Origin: Duganella callida
GTDB lineage: Bacteria > Pseudomonadota > Gammaproteobacteria > Burkholderiales > Burkholderiaceae_D
Length of the DNA: 58,663 nucleotides
Reading direction: 5' to 3'
Assembly: GCF_004614165.1 (NCBI RefSeq)
Contig: NZ_SPVG01000156.1
Coordinates: forward strand, 1-58,663
How positions within the stretch are numbered: the stretch's first letter is position 1; each line of letters begins with the position of its first letter. The translations under genes and the position numbers were made by a program. The notes under the pieces were generated by a model, which worked only from the letters and a program-made list of their open reading frames with translations, ran no database searches and was not told the origin of the DNA. Below are positions 18,910 through 27,720 of this stretch, one piece after another.

Positions 18910-20304
18910 TCAGGCGCCGCCTATCCATGCCGCCTGTTCGAGAAAGCGCGCGCGTGCGGCCGGCGCTTCGATGTGGCTGGCCAGCAGTGCGACAAAATCC
19001 TTGCGGCCGGTGGCCTGGCGCGCGACGCGCTTGACGACGATGGCGGCAATCGGCCCGATCGCCTGCGCCAGCAGTGGGACGGCGGCGCCGGTCAGCTCCT
19101 GCGACAGCGGTGCCGGCATGGTCTGGCTGCCCTGGGTCGGCGGCGGCACCGTCAGCATCGGCGTGCTGCGCTCCGCCAGCAGATGGCCGGCGCGGATTTC
19201 CGCCAACTGCTGCTGGAACAGCGCCTGCGCCTGCGGCGACGGGATATGGGCCAGCAGTTGCCGGCCCAGCGAGTCGAAATCGGGCGCCGCCGGCACGATC
19301 TTGCGCAATAACAGCTTGGCCATGGGGCCGATCTGGCGCGCCAGTATGAGTTCCAGCGCCGGCATCGATGCCGCCAGCCAGTCCGGCGGCGCCAGGGTGT
19401 CGGCGGCCGTGCCGTGCAGCGACGCCGCCGGTCCGGAGGGCGCCAGCAGGATGGTGGCGTCCTGGTCGCCGTCGTCGCTGCGCAGCGCGGCCGTCAGCGC
19501 CTGCAGGAATTCGCGCGCTCCGGCATAGCGGGCTTCGCGATCCTTGGCCAGGGCGTGCCGCAGCACCGTATCCAGCCCGGCGGGCAGCGTCGGATTCAAT
19601 TGCGTCGGCGCGGGCGGCGTATGGTTCAGCACCTGCTGCATCACCGTCGCGGCGGAGCCGGTGAACGGCCGCTGGCCGGTCAGCAGCTGATACAGCACCA
19701 CGCCGGCCGAAAACAGATCGCTGCGGCCATCCACCGCCTCGCCCCGGAACTGCTCGGGCGACATGTAGCTGGGGGTTCCCAGCATGGCGCCGGTCTGGGT
19801 CAGGGTGGACGATTCGATGCGGGCGATGCCGAAATCGCTGATCTTGATGCGGCCTTCGCGCGTGACCAGCAGGTTGGCCGGCTTGATGTCGCGGTGGACC
19901 ACGCCGTGCGCATGCGAGTAGGCCAGGGCGGTCAGCAGATCGCCGTACCATTCCAGCACCTGCGCCAGCGATGCCGGCTGTTCGCGCAGCAGCGCGGACA
20001 GCGGCGTGCCGTCGATGTACTCCATGGCGATGTAGGCCAGGTGCTCTTCTTCGCCGTATTCGTAGACCGTCACGATATTCGGGTGCATCAGCCGGCCGGC
20101 GGCCTGCGCCTCCTTGCGGAAGCGTTCCACGATCTCGCGCGCCGGCGCATCGTCGCCGAGGTCGCGGCGTACGGTCTTCAGCGCCACGGTGCGGCCGATC
20201 AGCGGATCGGTGGCGCGGTAGACCACGCCCATCGCACCCTGGCCCAGCATGCCATCCAGTCGGTATTTGCCGATCTGGCGCGGCGCGTCATTCACCTCAC
20301 TCAT
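18910..20304 (-). CDS. Soluble Ser/Thr protein kinase with duplicated C-terminal module
   Basis: The N-terminal 270 residues are a complete Hanks-type kinase: glycine loop GMLGQGAMGVVY, catalytic lysine in VALKTV, HRDIKPANLL, DFGIA and the APE-equivalent SPEQF. I see no membrane helix, unlike classical PpkA. The C-terminal 190 residues hold two copies of a 45-50-residue unit (IGPMAKLLLRKIVP... and IGPIAAIVVKRVAR...), each followed by an LLAHIPSPQAQALF-like helix. It overlaps the heme-sensor gene upstream and is convergent with tssM. A role in T6SS control through TagH is likely but inferred. No PppA-type phosphatase is in the window. Confidence 0.9.
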   Translation of the reverse strand: MSEVNDAPRQIGKYRLDGMLGQGAMGVVYRATDPLIGRTVALKTVRRDLGDDAPAREIVERFRKEAQAAGRLMHPNIVTVYEYGEEEHLAYIAMEYIDGTPLSALLREQPASLAQVLEWYGDLLTALAYSHAHGVVHRDIKPANLLVTREGRIKISDFGIARIESSTLTQTGAMLGTPSYMSPEQFRGEAVDGRSDLFSAGVVLYQLLTGQRPFTGSAATVMQQVLNHTPPAPTQLNPTLPAGLDTVLRHALAKDREARYAGAREFLQALTAALRSDDGDQDATILLAPSGPAASLHGTAADTLAPPDWLAASMPALELILARQIGPMAKLLLRKIVPAAPDFDSLGRQLLAHIPSPQAQALFQQQLAEIRAGHLLAERSTPMLTVPPPTQGSQTMPAPLSQELTGAAVPLLAQAIGPIAAIVVKRVARQATGRKDFVALLASHIEAPAARARFLEQAAWIGGA

Positions 20305-21178
20305 CGAGCATCTTCATGGCGCTGGCCAGGCTGGTGCGCATGCGGTCGAACGATTGCGACAACTGGGCCAGCTCGTCGCCATCGCTGGTATCGAAGGCGG
20401 CGGCATCGAACTGGCCCAGGCTGACCTGGTCGGCCAGCGACGCCAGACGGCGTACGCGGCGCGTCACGAACAGGTGGATGGTGATGTTCAGCACCACGAA
20501 CAGGAACGCGAAAATGCCCAGCAGCGACCACATATAGGTATACAGCAGGGTGCGGGCGCGCTGCAGCGGCACTGTCATCGGCACCGACACCACCTGGGCG
20601 CCGACCACTTCGTTCATTTTCCAGCCGAAGCCATTGGCGCTGCCGTAAATGTCGGTCATGGTTTTCGGTGCGGCGTCCGGCGTGCTGTGGCAGGCCAGGC
20701 AGGCCGCGTTGGTGATGCGGATCGGCCGGGCGATGAAGATGGCCGGCCCGCCCGCCGTCATGCGCTCGCCCACCAGTTCCGGTTTGGACGGATTGGCGCG
20801 CAGGGTATGGACCAGCGGGGTTTCCCACTCATTGGCGCGGTTGCGCGGATTGGTCGGATTCAGCGTGGCCTGCTTGTAGCTGTAGTCCGGATAGGCTTTC
20901 AGCAGTTCGTTCAGGTGTTCGATGGCGGCAAAAGTCGGCACGGACTCGGGCAGGAACTCGAATTTCATGCGGTTGTCCAGCAGCGGCACGATGTGCGCGG
21001 CCGTGTATTTGCCGGCGGCGTTGGATGCCTGCATCAGCAGACGGGCGTTTTGCAGCGTCTCTTCCCGCGCATTGCTGACCAGGAGCTGATTGGTGACGAC
21101 GCTGGCGGCGCCGAAGCCCAGCACGGCGACGAGCAGGAATACCAGATTGAATTTGGCGGCAAGCGAGCGTTTTTTCAT
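20297..21178 (-). CDS. Membrane heme sensor-like protein: DUF3365 (Tll0287-like) plus HAMP
   Basis: The 293 residues show a membrane helix at 10-32, an extracytoplasmic domain of about 180 residues with a single c-type heme motif CLACH (160-164), a second helix at about 212-239, and a cytoplasmic HAMP domain (LFVTRRVRRLASLADQVSLG). The domain matches the DUF3365/Tll0287 family, known as a redox or gas-sensing heme domain. There is no output domain after HAMP. The next gene, a soluble kinase, overlaps by eight bases, so the pair may act as a split receptor kinase. Confidence 0.85.
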   Translation of the reverse strand: MKKRSLAAKFNLVFLLVAVLGFGAASVVTNQLLVSNAREETLQNARLLMQASNAAGKYTAAHIVPLLDNRMKFEFLPESVPTFAAIEHLNELLKAYPDYSYKQATLNPTNPRNRANEWETPLVHTLRANPSKPELVGERMTAGGPAIFIARPIRITNAACLACHSTPDAAPKTMTDIYGSANGFGWKMNEVVGAQVVSVPMTVPLQRARTLLYTYMWSLLGIFAFLFVVLNITIHLFVTRRVRRLASLADQVSLGQFDAAAFDTSDGDELAQLSQSFDRMRTSLASAMKMLDE

Positions 21179-21181
21179 GGA

Positions 21182-22036
21182 TCAGAACAGGTAATTGGAC
21201 ATGCCGGGAGGGCGCTTTTTGACGGTTTTCTGCAGGGCCTGACGCCAGTCGGGATCATCGCCCAGCTGCGCTTCCACATTCTGGCGGAAGGCCGCGTCAT
21301 TCAGGCGCGGCGTGAACTGCGCGACCATGCGCTTGCGCAGCAATGGCGGAACATCGTTCCAGCTGGCCAGATCCTGCACCTCGATCTCGCGCAGCGCCGC
21401 TGGATCGGCCGGCCGGATGCGGCTGGCGATGGTCACCAGCGGGTCATAGAAAGTGCGCGGCATTTCGCTGACGAACTGCCGTGGCGCGCGTTGCGACACC
21501 TGGAGCGCCTGTTCGCCGTTGCGTACCGCGTACTGGTCGCGGCCAACCGCGGTCGGGCCGGTGGCGCCGGGACGGTCGGTCTCGGTCAGCGGCAGCGGGC
21601 CCTGTTCGACAAACAGTTCGGTCTTCGTGCCGGCCAGATGCAGGATGGCGCTGCCGTGGTCGGCCTTCAACTGCCACGGGCCGGCGGATGCGGCGAGCTG
21701 GCTGTTGGCCGGTTTAGTCGCGGCCAGCTTCAGCCAGCCGCGCAACAGCAGCACCGTCGGTGACGCCGGTCCGTCCAGCTGCACACTGCTGGACGGACCG
21801 AGGGCCAGCACGGCGCCGTTGGGCCATTCGATCTGCAGGCCGCTTGCACCGGATTCGACGATATCGCCCGGCAGCAGCCTTACGCCGGCCGGGGCGTCAT
21901 ACACGGTGGTCTTGCGTATCAGCCTGGCGGGCCGTTCGGCGTGCGACAGCAGCGCAGTCTGTGCCGACGCCGGCGCCGGCAGCACGGTCGCCATCAGCGT
22001 CAGAAGGCCGGCGGCAAAGGAAAATGGACGATGCAT
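21182..22036 (-). CDS. Exported FecR-like protein
   Basis: A clear signal peptide (residues 1-25, ending APASA) is followed by a FecR-like beta domain with the pattern LLPGDIVESGASGLQIEWPNG and LALGPSSSVQLDG, then a C-terminal helical part of about 100 residues. The protein is 284 residues long and lies three bases ahead of the heme-sensor gene, so the three genes form one operon. FecR-like domains often sit in envelope signalling. Here the partner would be the HAMP protein. Specific function is unknown. Confidence 0.75.
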   Translation of the reverse strand: MHRPFSFAAGLLTLMATVLPAPASAQTALLSHAERPARLIRKTTVYDAPAGVRLLPGDIVESGASGLQIEWPNGAVLALGPSSSVQLDGPASPTVLLLRGWLKLAATKPANSQLAASAGPWQLKADHGSAILHLAGTKTELFVEQGPLPLTETDRPGATGPTAVGRDQYAVRNGEQALQVSQRAPRQFVSEMPRTFYDPLVTIASRIRPADPAALREIEVQDLASWNDVPPLLRKRMVAQFTPRLNDAAFRQNVEAQLGDDPDWRQALQKTVKKRPPGMSNYLF

Positions 22037-22105
22037 AAATTCGGATGGTTTGCGGTATAACGGAAATACGCGCGAACCACCCGGGCGGATGCACCGCCGG
22101 AAAAA

Positions 22106-24478
22106 TTATTTTACGCTGGCTGATGCCTCGACCGGCTCCGTCATGCGGCGGCGCTTGACAGCGTCGTCGGCGGCGTTCAGGTCCGGCGGGAAGTCGTCTA
22201 CATGGATGGACAGACTGGTGTAGCGCGCAAAGTCGGACATGGCGCGACGCTCTTCCGGCGTCACCAAGCCCTGGGCCGCGATGTCGGTGATCCAGCGTTC
22301 CATATCGGGCAGGTTTTGCGGCGCCGGCGACAGCTCGCCCTCCTTGATTTTCGGCTTGAGGCGGTGCTCGATGCCTTCCACCATGGCCTGCAGGCCGAAA
22401 GCCAGCTCGCCGCAGGCCACCGGGTCGCGCAGGTCGTCGGCCAGGAAGCTGCCGGCCAGCAGGCGCTCGCGCGCGTCGTCGTGGGTCTGCATGGCGGTCG
22501 CGATGGCGGTACCCAACTTGTCCGATGGCGGCCCGTACGGCACGCCGAACGGGAACACCAGCAGGCGCGCCACCACGGCGGCGACGCGGTTGGGGAAGTT
22601 CTGCAACACGCCGTCCAGCGCCAGGGCCGCCTTGTGCAGTGCGTCCTGCACCGACCAGTGGACGTACGGAGCGTCCTGTTCGCGCCAGCCCTCGTCCTTG
22701 TAGCGCTTGAGGGTGGCGCTGACCAGGTAGAGCAGCGACAGTGTATCGCCGAGGCGCGCCGAGATGCGTTCGCGCCGTTTCAGGTCGCCGCCGAGGATGA
22801 ACATGGACATGTCGGTCATCAGCGCGAACCCGGTGGACAGCCGGCCCACAGCGCGGAAATAGCGTGCCATGCCGTCGCCGGCGCGCGCCGGCACCGGTGC
22901 GGTGATGGCGCCGGTCAAACCGTACCACAGGGCGCGCACCGCGTTGACCACGGTGAAGCGCATGTGGCCAAAGAAGGCGGCGTCGAAATCGATCAGTCCC
23001 TGGCGCTCATCGGCATTGGCGGTGGCGCGCATCTCCTTCAGCACGTAGGGATGGGCGCGGATCGCGCCCTGGCCGAAGATGATCAGGCAGCGGGTCAGGA
23101 TATTGGCGCCTTCGACCGTGATGGCGATCGGGATCTGCTGGTAGGCGCGTCCCAGGAAGTTGGAGGGCCCCATGCAGATGCCTTTGCCGCCCAGGATATC
23201 CATGCCATCGTTGACCACCAGGCGACCGCGCTCGGTGACGTGGTACTTGGCGATGGCCGAAATCACCGCCGGCTTTTCGCCCAGGTCAACCGCCAGCGCG
23301 GACAGGCGCCGTGTGGCGTCCATCATGTACAGATTGCCGCCCATGCGCGCCAGCGCTTCCTGCACGCCTTCGAACTTGCCGATGGCGGTGTTGAACTGGC
23401 GGCGGATGGCACAATACGCGCTGGTGCCGCGCACGGCCAGCTTGGCGGTGCCGACGCTGGTGGAGGGCAGCGAGATCGAGCGGCCGGCGGCCAGGCATTC
23501 CATCAGCATGCGCCAGCCCTTGCCGATCTGCCGCGGGCCGCCGATGATCCACTCCATCGGGATGAATACGTCCTTGCCGCTGGTCGGGCCGTTCTGGAAC
23601 ACGGCATTCAGCGGCCAGTGGCGACGGCCGATCACCACGCCCGGATGATGGGCCGGGATCAGCGCGCAGGTGATGCCGGGCGTGATATCCGGCGGCAGCA
23701 GCTTGTCCGGATCGGTCACGCGGAAGGCCAGGCCGAGCAGGGTGGCGATCGGTCCCAGCGTGATGTAGCGCTTGTTCCAGCTGACACGCAGGCCGAGCGT
23801 TTCCCGCCCATCATGGCTGCCCATGCAGACCACGCCGACATCGGGTATCGCGGCGGCGTCCGAGCCAGCGTAAGGGCTGGTCAGCGCGAAGCACGGGATT
23901 TCCTCGCCGGCCGCGAGGCGCGGCAGGTAATAATCTTTTTGCTGGTCGGTGCCGTAATGGAGCAGCAGTTCCGCCGGCCCCAGCGAGTTGGGCACCATCA
24001 CCTGCACCGCCAGCGCGGAGGAGCGGGTAGACAGCTGCATCACCACCTGCGAGTGCATGTAAGCCGAGAAGCCTTTGCCGCCGTAGGCTTTGGGGATGAT
24101 CATGCCGAGGAAGCCCTTGTCGCGCGCGAACTGCCAGGCCGGCTGCGGCAAGCCTTGCCAGACCTGGGTGCTTTCCCAGTCGTCCACCATCTCGCACAGC
24201 TGGCGCACCTCCTTGTCCATGAAGGCTTGTTCTTCCACCGTCAGCGCCGGATTGGGCAGCTGCATCAGCTTGTTCCAGTCAGGCTTGCCCGAGAACAGAT
24301 CGGCGTCCCACCACACGGTGCCGGCCTCCAGCGCATCGCGCTCGGTGTCGGACATGGGCGGCAGGATGCGCTTGAACAGTCGGTAAATATGCGGCGTGAC
24401 CAGGCTCTGGCGCATCGGCGGCACGACCAGGATGAAGACAATGGCCGCCAGCACGGCCACGATGATCCAGAATATCAT
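22106..24478 (-). CDS. fadE: Acyl-CoA dehydrogenase FadE
   Basis: FadE catalyses the first oxidation step of fatty acid beta-oxidation. The 790 residues follow Escherichia coli FadE closely along their length: an N-terminal membrane helix (2-22), RFLPPMS-like ILPPMSDTERDALEAGT, PNSLGPAELLLHYGTD, CFALTSPYAGSDAAAIPD, ITVEGANILTRCLIIFGQGAIR, and the C-terminal NFPNRVAAVV block. It is slightly shorter than the E. coli protein because one N-terminal helix is missing. The gap to the downstream FecR-like gene is 69 bases, so read-through is possible. Functional linkage is not expected. Confidence 0.95.
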   Translation of the reverse strand: MIFWIIVAVLAAIVFILVVPPMRQSLVTPHIYRLFKRILPPMSDTERDALEAGTVWWDADLFSGKPDWNKLMQLPNPALTVEEQAFMDKEVRQLCEMVDDWESTQVWQGLPQPAWQFARDKGFLGMIIPKAYGGKGFSAYMHSQVVMQLSTRSSALAVQVMVPNSLGPAELLLHYGTDQQKDYYLPRLAAGEEIPCFALTSPYAGSDAAAIPDVGVVCMGSHDGRETLGLRVSWNKRYITLGPIATLLGLAFRVTDPDKLLPPDITPGITCALIPAHHPGVVIGRRHWPLNAVFQNGPTSGKDVFIPMEWIIGGPRQIGKGWRMLMECLAAGRSISLPSTSVGTAKLAVRGTSAYCAIRRQFNTAIGKFEGVQEALARMGGNLYMMDATRRLSALAVDLGEKPAVISAIAKYHVTERGRLVVNDGMDILGGKGICMGPSNFLGRAYQQIPIAITVEGANILTRCLIIFGQGAIRAHPYVLKEMRATANADERQGLIDFDAAFFGHMRFTVVNAVRALWYGLTGAITAPVPARAGDGMARYFRAVGRLSTGFALMTDMSMFILGGDLKRRERISARLGDTLSLLYLVSATLKRYKDEGWREQDAPYVHWSVQDALHKAALALDGVLQNFPNRVAAVVARLLVFPFGVPYGPPSDKLGTAIATAMQTHDDARERLLAGSFLADDLRDPVACGELAFGLQAMVEGIEHRLKPKIKEGELSPAPQNLPDMERWITDIAAQGLVTPEERRAMSDFARYTSLSIHVDDFPPDLNAADDAVKRRRMTEPVEASASVK

Positions 24479-24560
24479 GGCAATCTCCTCTCATTTGTAG
24501 CGGAGATTAGCGTGCGCCGAGTAATTCCACTGTGCGCTGGCGCTCATAGCGCCGGCGGCT

Positions 24561-25838
24561 TCAGAGCGGAATCTCGATCTGGTCGAACAGTTTGTCGTGC
24601 GCCATCAGGTGGGTGCTGTGCAGGTCGGTGTGGGCGCCGAGTTCATTGAGGAGCGTGGTGCGCGGCACTTCGGTGCCGGCTTCCACGCTGCCATGCTTGT
24701 CGGGGCGGGTGGAGAGCACGGTGGTCATGCGGCCCTTGCGGCTTTTCGGCCCTTTTTTGCTGAACGCGTTCCACATCGAGCGCGGCGTGGCATTCAGGCT
24801 GCCGTGGTGCCCGACCTTGTACACGTCCACGCTTTCCAGCAGCTTCCTGGTTTTCGGCTGACTCAAGGCGTATTGCCAGTTCTCGATCTGGCCGTCGCCG
24901 GGGAACAGGATCTTCTTGTTGGCGGTTTCGAACAGCAGGATCACGCTGGTGTTGTTCATCTGCTTGTCCAACGCCCGCACGATGGCCAGAAACTGTTCGC
25001 CGCGCGCTTGGCGCAGTCGGCTTGCCAGCCAGCGCACGCCCAGCGGCAGCTTGCCGCCGCGTGCCGCCACCTGCGACGGAAATGCCGGCCGGGCTTTGGC
25101 TGCGGTCGAAGCGTCGGCGTCAGCCTTCACGCGGCGCAGCTGGAACTGCCAGAACTCATCGGGGTCGCGGCTGCGCTGCCTGCTGATGCTTCCGGTCTGC
25201 TCCAGCGTCGGCGGCCCGAGGACATGGATGGTCACGCCCGGCAGAGTCTTCTCCAGTCCCGATTTGGCGCCGTGGTAGACATAGCGCTGCTCGCCGCCCA
25301 TCGTTGACAGATTCAGCACCGCCGATTTGTTGGAAAGATTGTCTTCGCCGATGAAGCGCAACTGCGATTTGAGCGCTTCCGTCAGGCCCGGCGGCCCGCC
25401 ATTCACGAAGCCGACCGCTTTTTCCGCCACCTGGTGCATGGATTGCAGCGCCGCCCTGAATCCGGCCTGCGGCGATGGAGCGCGCGCATCGACCGCCAGG
25501 TCCAGTTCTTCGGTCCACGGCTGCACCACGACCTTGGGCTGCAGTTTGCGGATGATGTCGCCCGGCGCCGTGCCGCCGGGATTGGTGGCGAATCCGCTGA
25601 TATGGTCGGCGTGGCGGTGGGTGGCCACCACCGCATCCAGCCTGCCGCCGCAGGTGGCGGCGACATGCCTGGCGATGCGGGTCAGCTGGTCGGCGGCGGT
25701 GTCCTCGGGCAGGCCGGTGGTGCCGAAATCGATCAGGATATGCCGCATGCCGGACGGGTAGCCGAAGCGCAGCAGGAAGCAGTCGCCGAAGCCGACCTGG
25801 TAGGCGAAGATGGTCAGCGTGGTGGGGACATTCGCCAT
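24561..25838 (-). CDS. ComEC-like metallo-beta-lactamase-fold hydrolase
   Basis: The 425-residue protein has the zinc-binding motif THRHADH (HXHXDH at residues 74-79), a further metal ligand region LFPGDGQIENW, and a late VGHHGSLNAT histidine, as in the MBL domain of ComEC-like hydrolases. There is no membrane part. An insertion of roughly 150 residues lies between the second and third metal motifs. The gene follows the metallopeptidase gene by nine bases in one operon. Substrate is unknown. Nucleic acid or nucleotide cleavage is the usual guess for this subfamily. Confidence 0.85.
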   Translation of the reverse strand: MANVPTTLTIFAYQVGFGDCFLLRFGYPSGMRHILIDFGTTGLPEDTAADQLTRIARHVAATCGGRLDAVVATHRHADHISGFATNPGGTAPGDIIRKLQPKVVVQPWTEELDLAVDARAPSPQAGFRAALQSMHQVAEKAVGFVNGGPPGLTEALKSQLRFIGEDNLSNKSAVLNLSTMGGEQRYVYHGAKSGLEKTLPGVTIHVLGPPTLEQTGSISRQRSRDPDEFWQFQLRRVKADADASTAAKARPAFPSQVAARGGKLPLGVRWLASRLRQARGEQFLAIVRALDKQMNNTSVILLFETANKKILFPGDGQIENWQYALSQPKTRKLLESVDVYKVGHHGSLNATPRSMWNAFSKKGPKSRKGRMTTVLSTRPDKHGSVEAGTEVPRTTLLNELGAHTDLHSTHLMAHDKLFDQIEIPL

Positions 25839-25847
25839 GAGAGTCTC

Positions 25848-27590
25848 CTACATCATCGCGCGCTTGCGGTGGATGTCCGCAAACTGGTTGCGCGCGTCGG
25901 GAGCTGTGCCCAGCTGACCGCTGCGCCACAGATAATCGAGCCGCGCGGACTGGCGCTCGGCGTCGTCCAACCGGTGTTCGATGTGGTATTTGATGCGGCC
26001 GAACTGGTCGAGCACAATGATGCCGCCGCCATAGGCGGTAATCGGCTGGGTCGGCGGCATGCCGGCGGGCCGCTCGATGCCGATGCTGGACCTGGCTTCG
26101 GCGCCGAAGATCTCGAACACCTGTACATACTCGCAGATGGTCTCGCGCAGGAAAAAGCCGTCCGGCCCCTGGCGCACGCTGGGCTGGACCGAGCGGACGC
26201 GCAGGTAGCCGCGTTCGTCGATCCTGAGCACGCGGCGGTTCTCCCAGATGAAGCGGAACACTTCCTCTTTGTCGTACAACATGCTGTCGGCATGGTTGCG
26301 CTGGTAGACAATGGCGGCGTCCTGGCTGAACGGCAGCCAGCAGCCGCTGGCCGCATCCGTGCCCCGGGATGGCGGCCGGATGCCGTAACCGGCGAAGCTG
26401 TCCTTCAGCAGCTGGCGGTAGGCGTAGCGCGTGTCGTCCGGCGCCACTTCGGCGTCGGCGGTCAGCAGCCCGGCCAGATAGGCGCTGAACGTCAGGTCCA
26501 CCGGCGGGCAGTAGTCGAGCGCGCGTATCGCCATGGTCAGCAGATGCGAGGCGGCGCGCGCCCCTTCATCGATCACCATGTCAAGGTTGTAGCTGCGGCG
26601 CGGGAAAGTACCGAGTGCAGCGATGCGGCCGCACCACATGGCGACAAAGCCGCGCAGCATGGCGGCCGCAAACAGTTCGCCGCGCGCGTGCGCATCCTGA
26701 TAAGCGTCGGACTGCAGCAGACCGGGGTCCGGCGCAATGCGTGCCGAGCGGCGCAGACAATCGGCCCGCGCGCCTTCCTCATCCATGCTGGCACCGAATT
26801 CCTTGCCCAGGCCAAGCAGCATGGAATCGAGGATGGCGTCCTGGCCGACGCGGGCGGCGGGGATCAGCCGTATCCGGTTGTCGGTCCGCACCGGACGGCC
26901 ACCGGTCAGCGCCAGTTCCACCGCCTTGGGCAGCGAAAATACCGACAGCAGCGCAACCACATCGGCAAAGCCTTCGTGAAACGCCGCCTGATCGGGCGTG
27001 GAGGGCGTCGAGTAGCTATCGCGGACGCCATCCAGCAGCGCGTGCGTGGTCTCGTGCGCGACGATATCGTGGGACAGACAGGTGAACACGCGGCGTCGGG
27101 TTTTGTGCGAATCGAAGTAGCCGAAGAACAGCGCCTTGTCGCGCTCCGAATAGAAGGCGTTGGCCTCCATGAAGGCGTGCGGCGCCACGTGCAACTGATG
27201 GCCCTCGAAGCCCCAGGCCACGCGGCGGCCCAGCGCGAACTCGAAGATGCCCAGCGTGCGCATGACGATGGCGTAGACGTTCTGCGCATGGAAAGCGGGA
27301 TCGGCGAGCAGGCTGTTTTCCCACGCCTTTCTGGCGCGCGCATCGTTGTCGGCGCCGCTGTAGGCATAGCGGTCTCGCGGCACGCCGGCGGTGTCGGGCG
27401 GCGGCTGGAACGGCGAGTAGAGCACCTCGGCGCTGGCGTCGAAGTCGGCCACCTTGACGCGGTAGCCGACCGGCCCCGGCGCCAGGTCTTCGTAGGCCAA
27501 CTCGACCTGCTCAAATACCAGCCTGCCGGCGATCCGCACGTGCGGATCCTGCACCAGCATGGTCATTTTCCGGGTATTGAAGCGTGTCAT
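25848..27590 (-). CDS. HEXXH (gluzincin-type) metallopeptidase-like protein
   Basis: The 580-residue product contains HETTH (residues 179-183) and, 22 residues on, HEGFADV, whose glutamate would be the third zinc ligand as in gluzincins. No signal peptide is visible, so it probably acts in the cytoplasm or leaves by another route. ATG 27590 is preceded by a GAGGGTGG ribosome-binding site. A longer reading from 27629 would run through the perfect palindrome at 27605-27632 and is rejected. The C-terminal 200 residues have no recognised domain. The MBL gene is cotranscribed. Confidence 0.75.
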   Translation of the reverse strand: MTRFNTRKMTMLVQDPHVRIAGRLVFEQVELAYEDLAPGPVGYRVKVADFDASAEVLYSPFQPPPDTAGVPRDRYAYSGADNDARARKAWENSLLADPAFHAQNVYAIVMRTLGIFEFALGRRVAWGFEGHQLHVAPHAFMEANAFYSERDKALFFGYFDSHKTRRRVFTCLSHDIVAHETTHALLDGVRDSYSTPSTPDQAAFHEGFADVVALLSVFSLPKAVELALTGGRPVRTDNRIRLIPAARVGQDAILDSMLLGLGKEFGASMDEEGARADCLRRSARIAPDPGLLQSDAYQDAHARGELFAAAMLRGFVAMWCGRIAALGTFPRRSYNLDMVIDEGARAASHLLTMAIRALDYCPPVDLTFSAYLAGLLTADAEVAPDDTRYAYRQLLKDSFAGYGIRPPSRGTDAASGCWLPFSQDAAIVYQRNHADSMLYDKEEVFRFIWENRRVLRIDERGYLRVRSVQPSVRQGPDGFFLRETICEYVQVFEIFGAEARSSIGIERPAGMPPTQPITAYGGGIIVLDQFGRIKYHIEHRLDDAERQSARLDYLWRSGQLGTAPDARNQFADIHRKRAMM

Positions 27591-27604
27591 GCCACCCTCG
27601 CAGA

Positions 27605-27632
27605 AGTTTGCATAGATAGCAATATGCAAACT
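27605..27632 (-). promoter_or_regulatory. Perfect 10-bp inverted repeat upstream of the metallopeptidase gene
   Basis: AGTTTGCATA (27605-27614) and TATGCAAACT (27623-27632) are exact reverse complements separated by eight bases. The site lies 15-42 bases upstream of the chosen start codon, where an operator would sit. No obvious rho-independent terminator follows. The regulator is unknown. The adjacent IclR-type gene binds a different motif. Confidence 0.7.
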
Positions 27633-27720
27633 ACATCATCGCAAATTATTCAGATGGCGGGGTTGGTGATGACACAAAAGCGACGCAAATAAAAGCATTG
27701 CATTCCGGCCGCGATGTGCA

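Noticed and set aside
22081-22100. GC-rich hairpin between fadE and the FecR-like gene as a terminator
   Set aside because: On the transcribed (minus) strand the T-rich stretch precedes the stem instead of following it.
22202-24649. Very long open frames antisense to fadE, and likewise antisense to the metallopeptidase (25434-27692), clpV (6738-8993) and the histidine kinase (31874-33988)
   Set aside because: Their products are His/Arg/Gln/Ala-rich with no family motifs, while the opposite strand encodes proteins with clear domains. They are by-products of high GC content.
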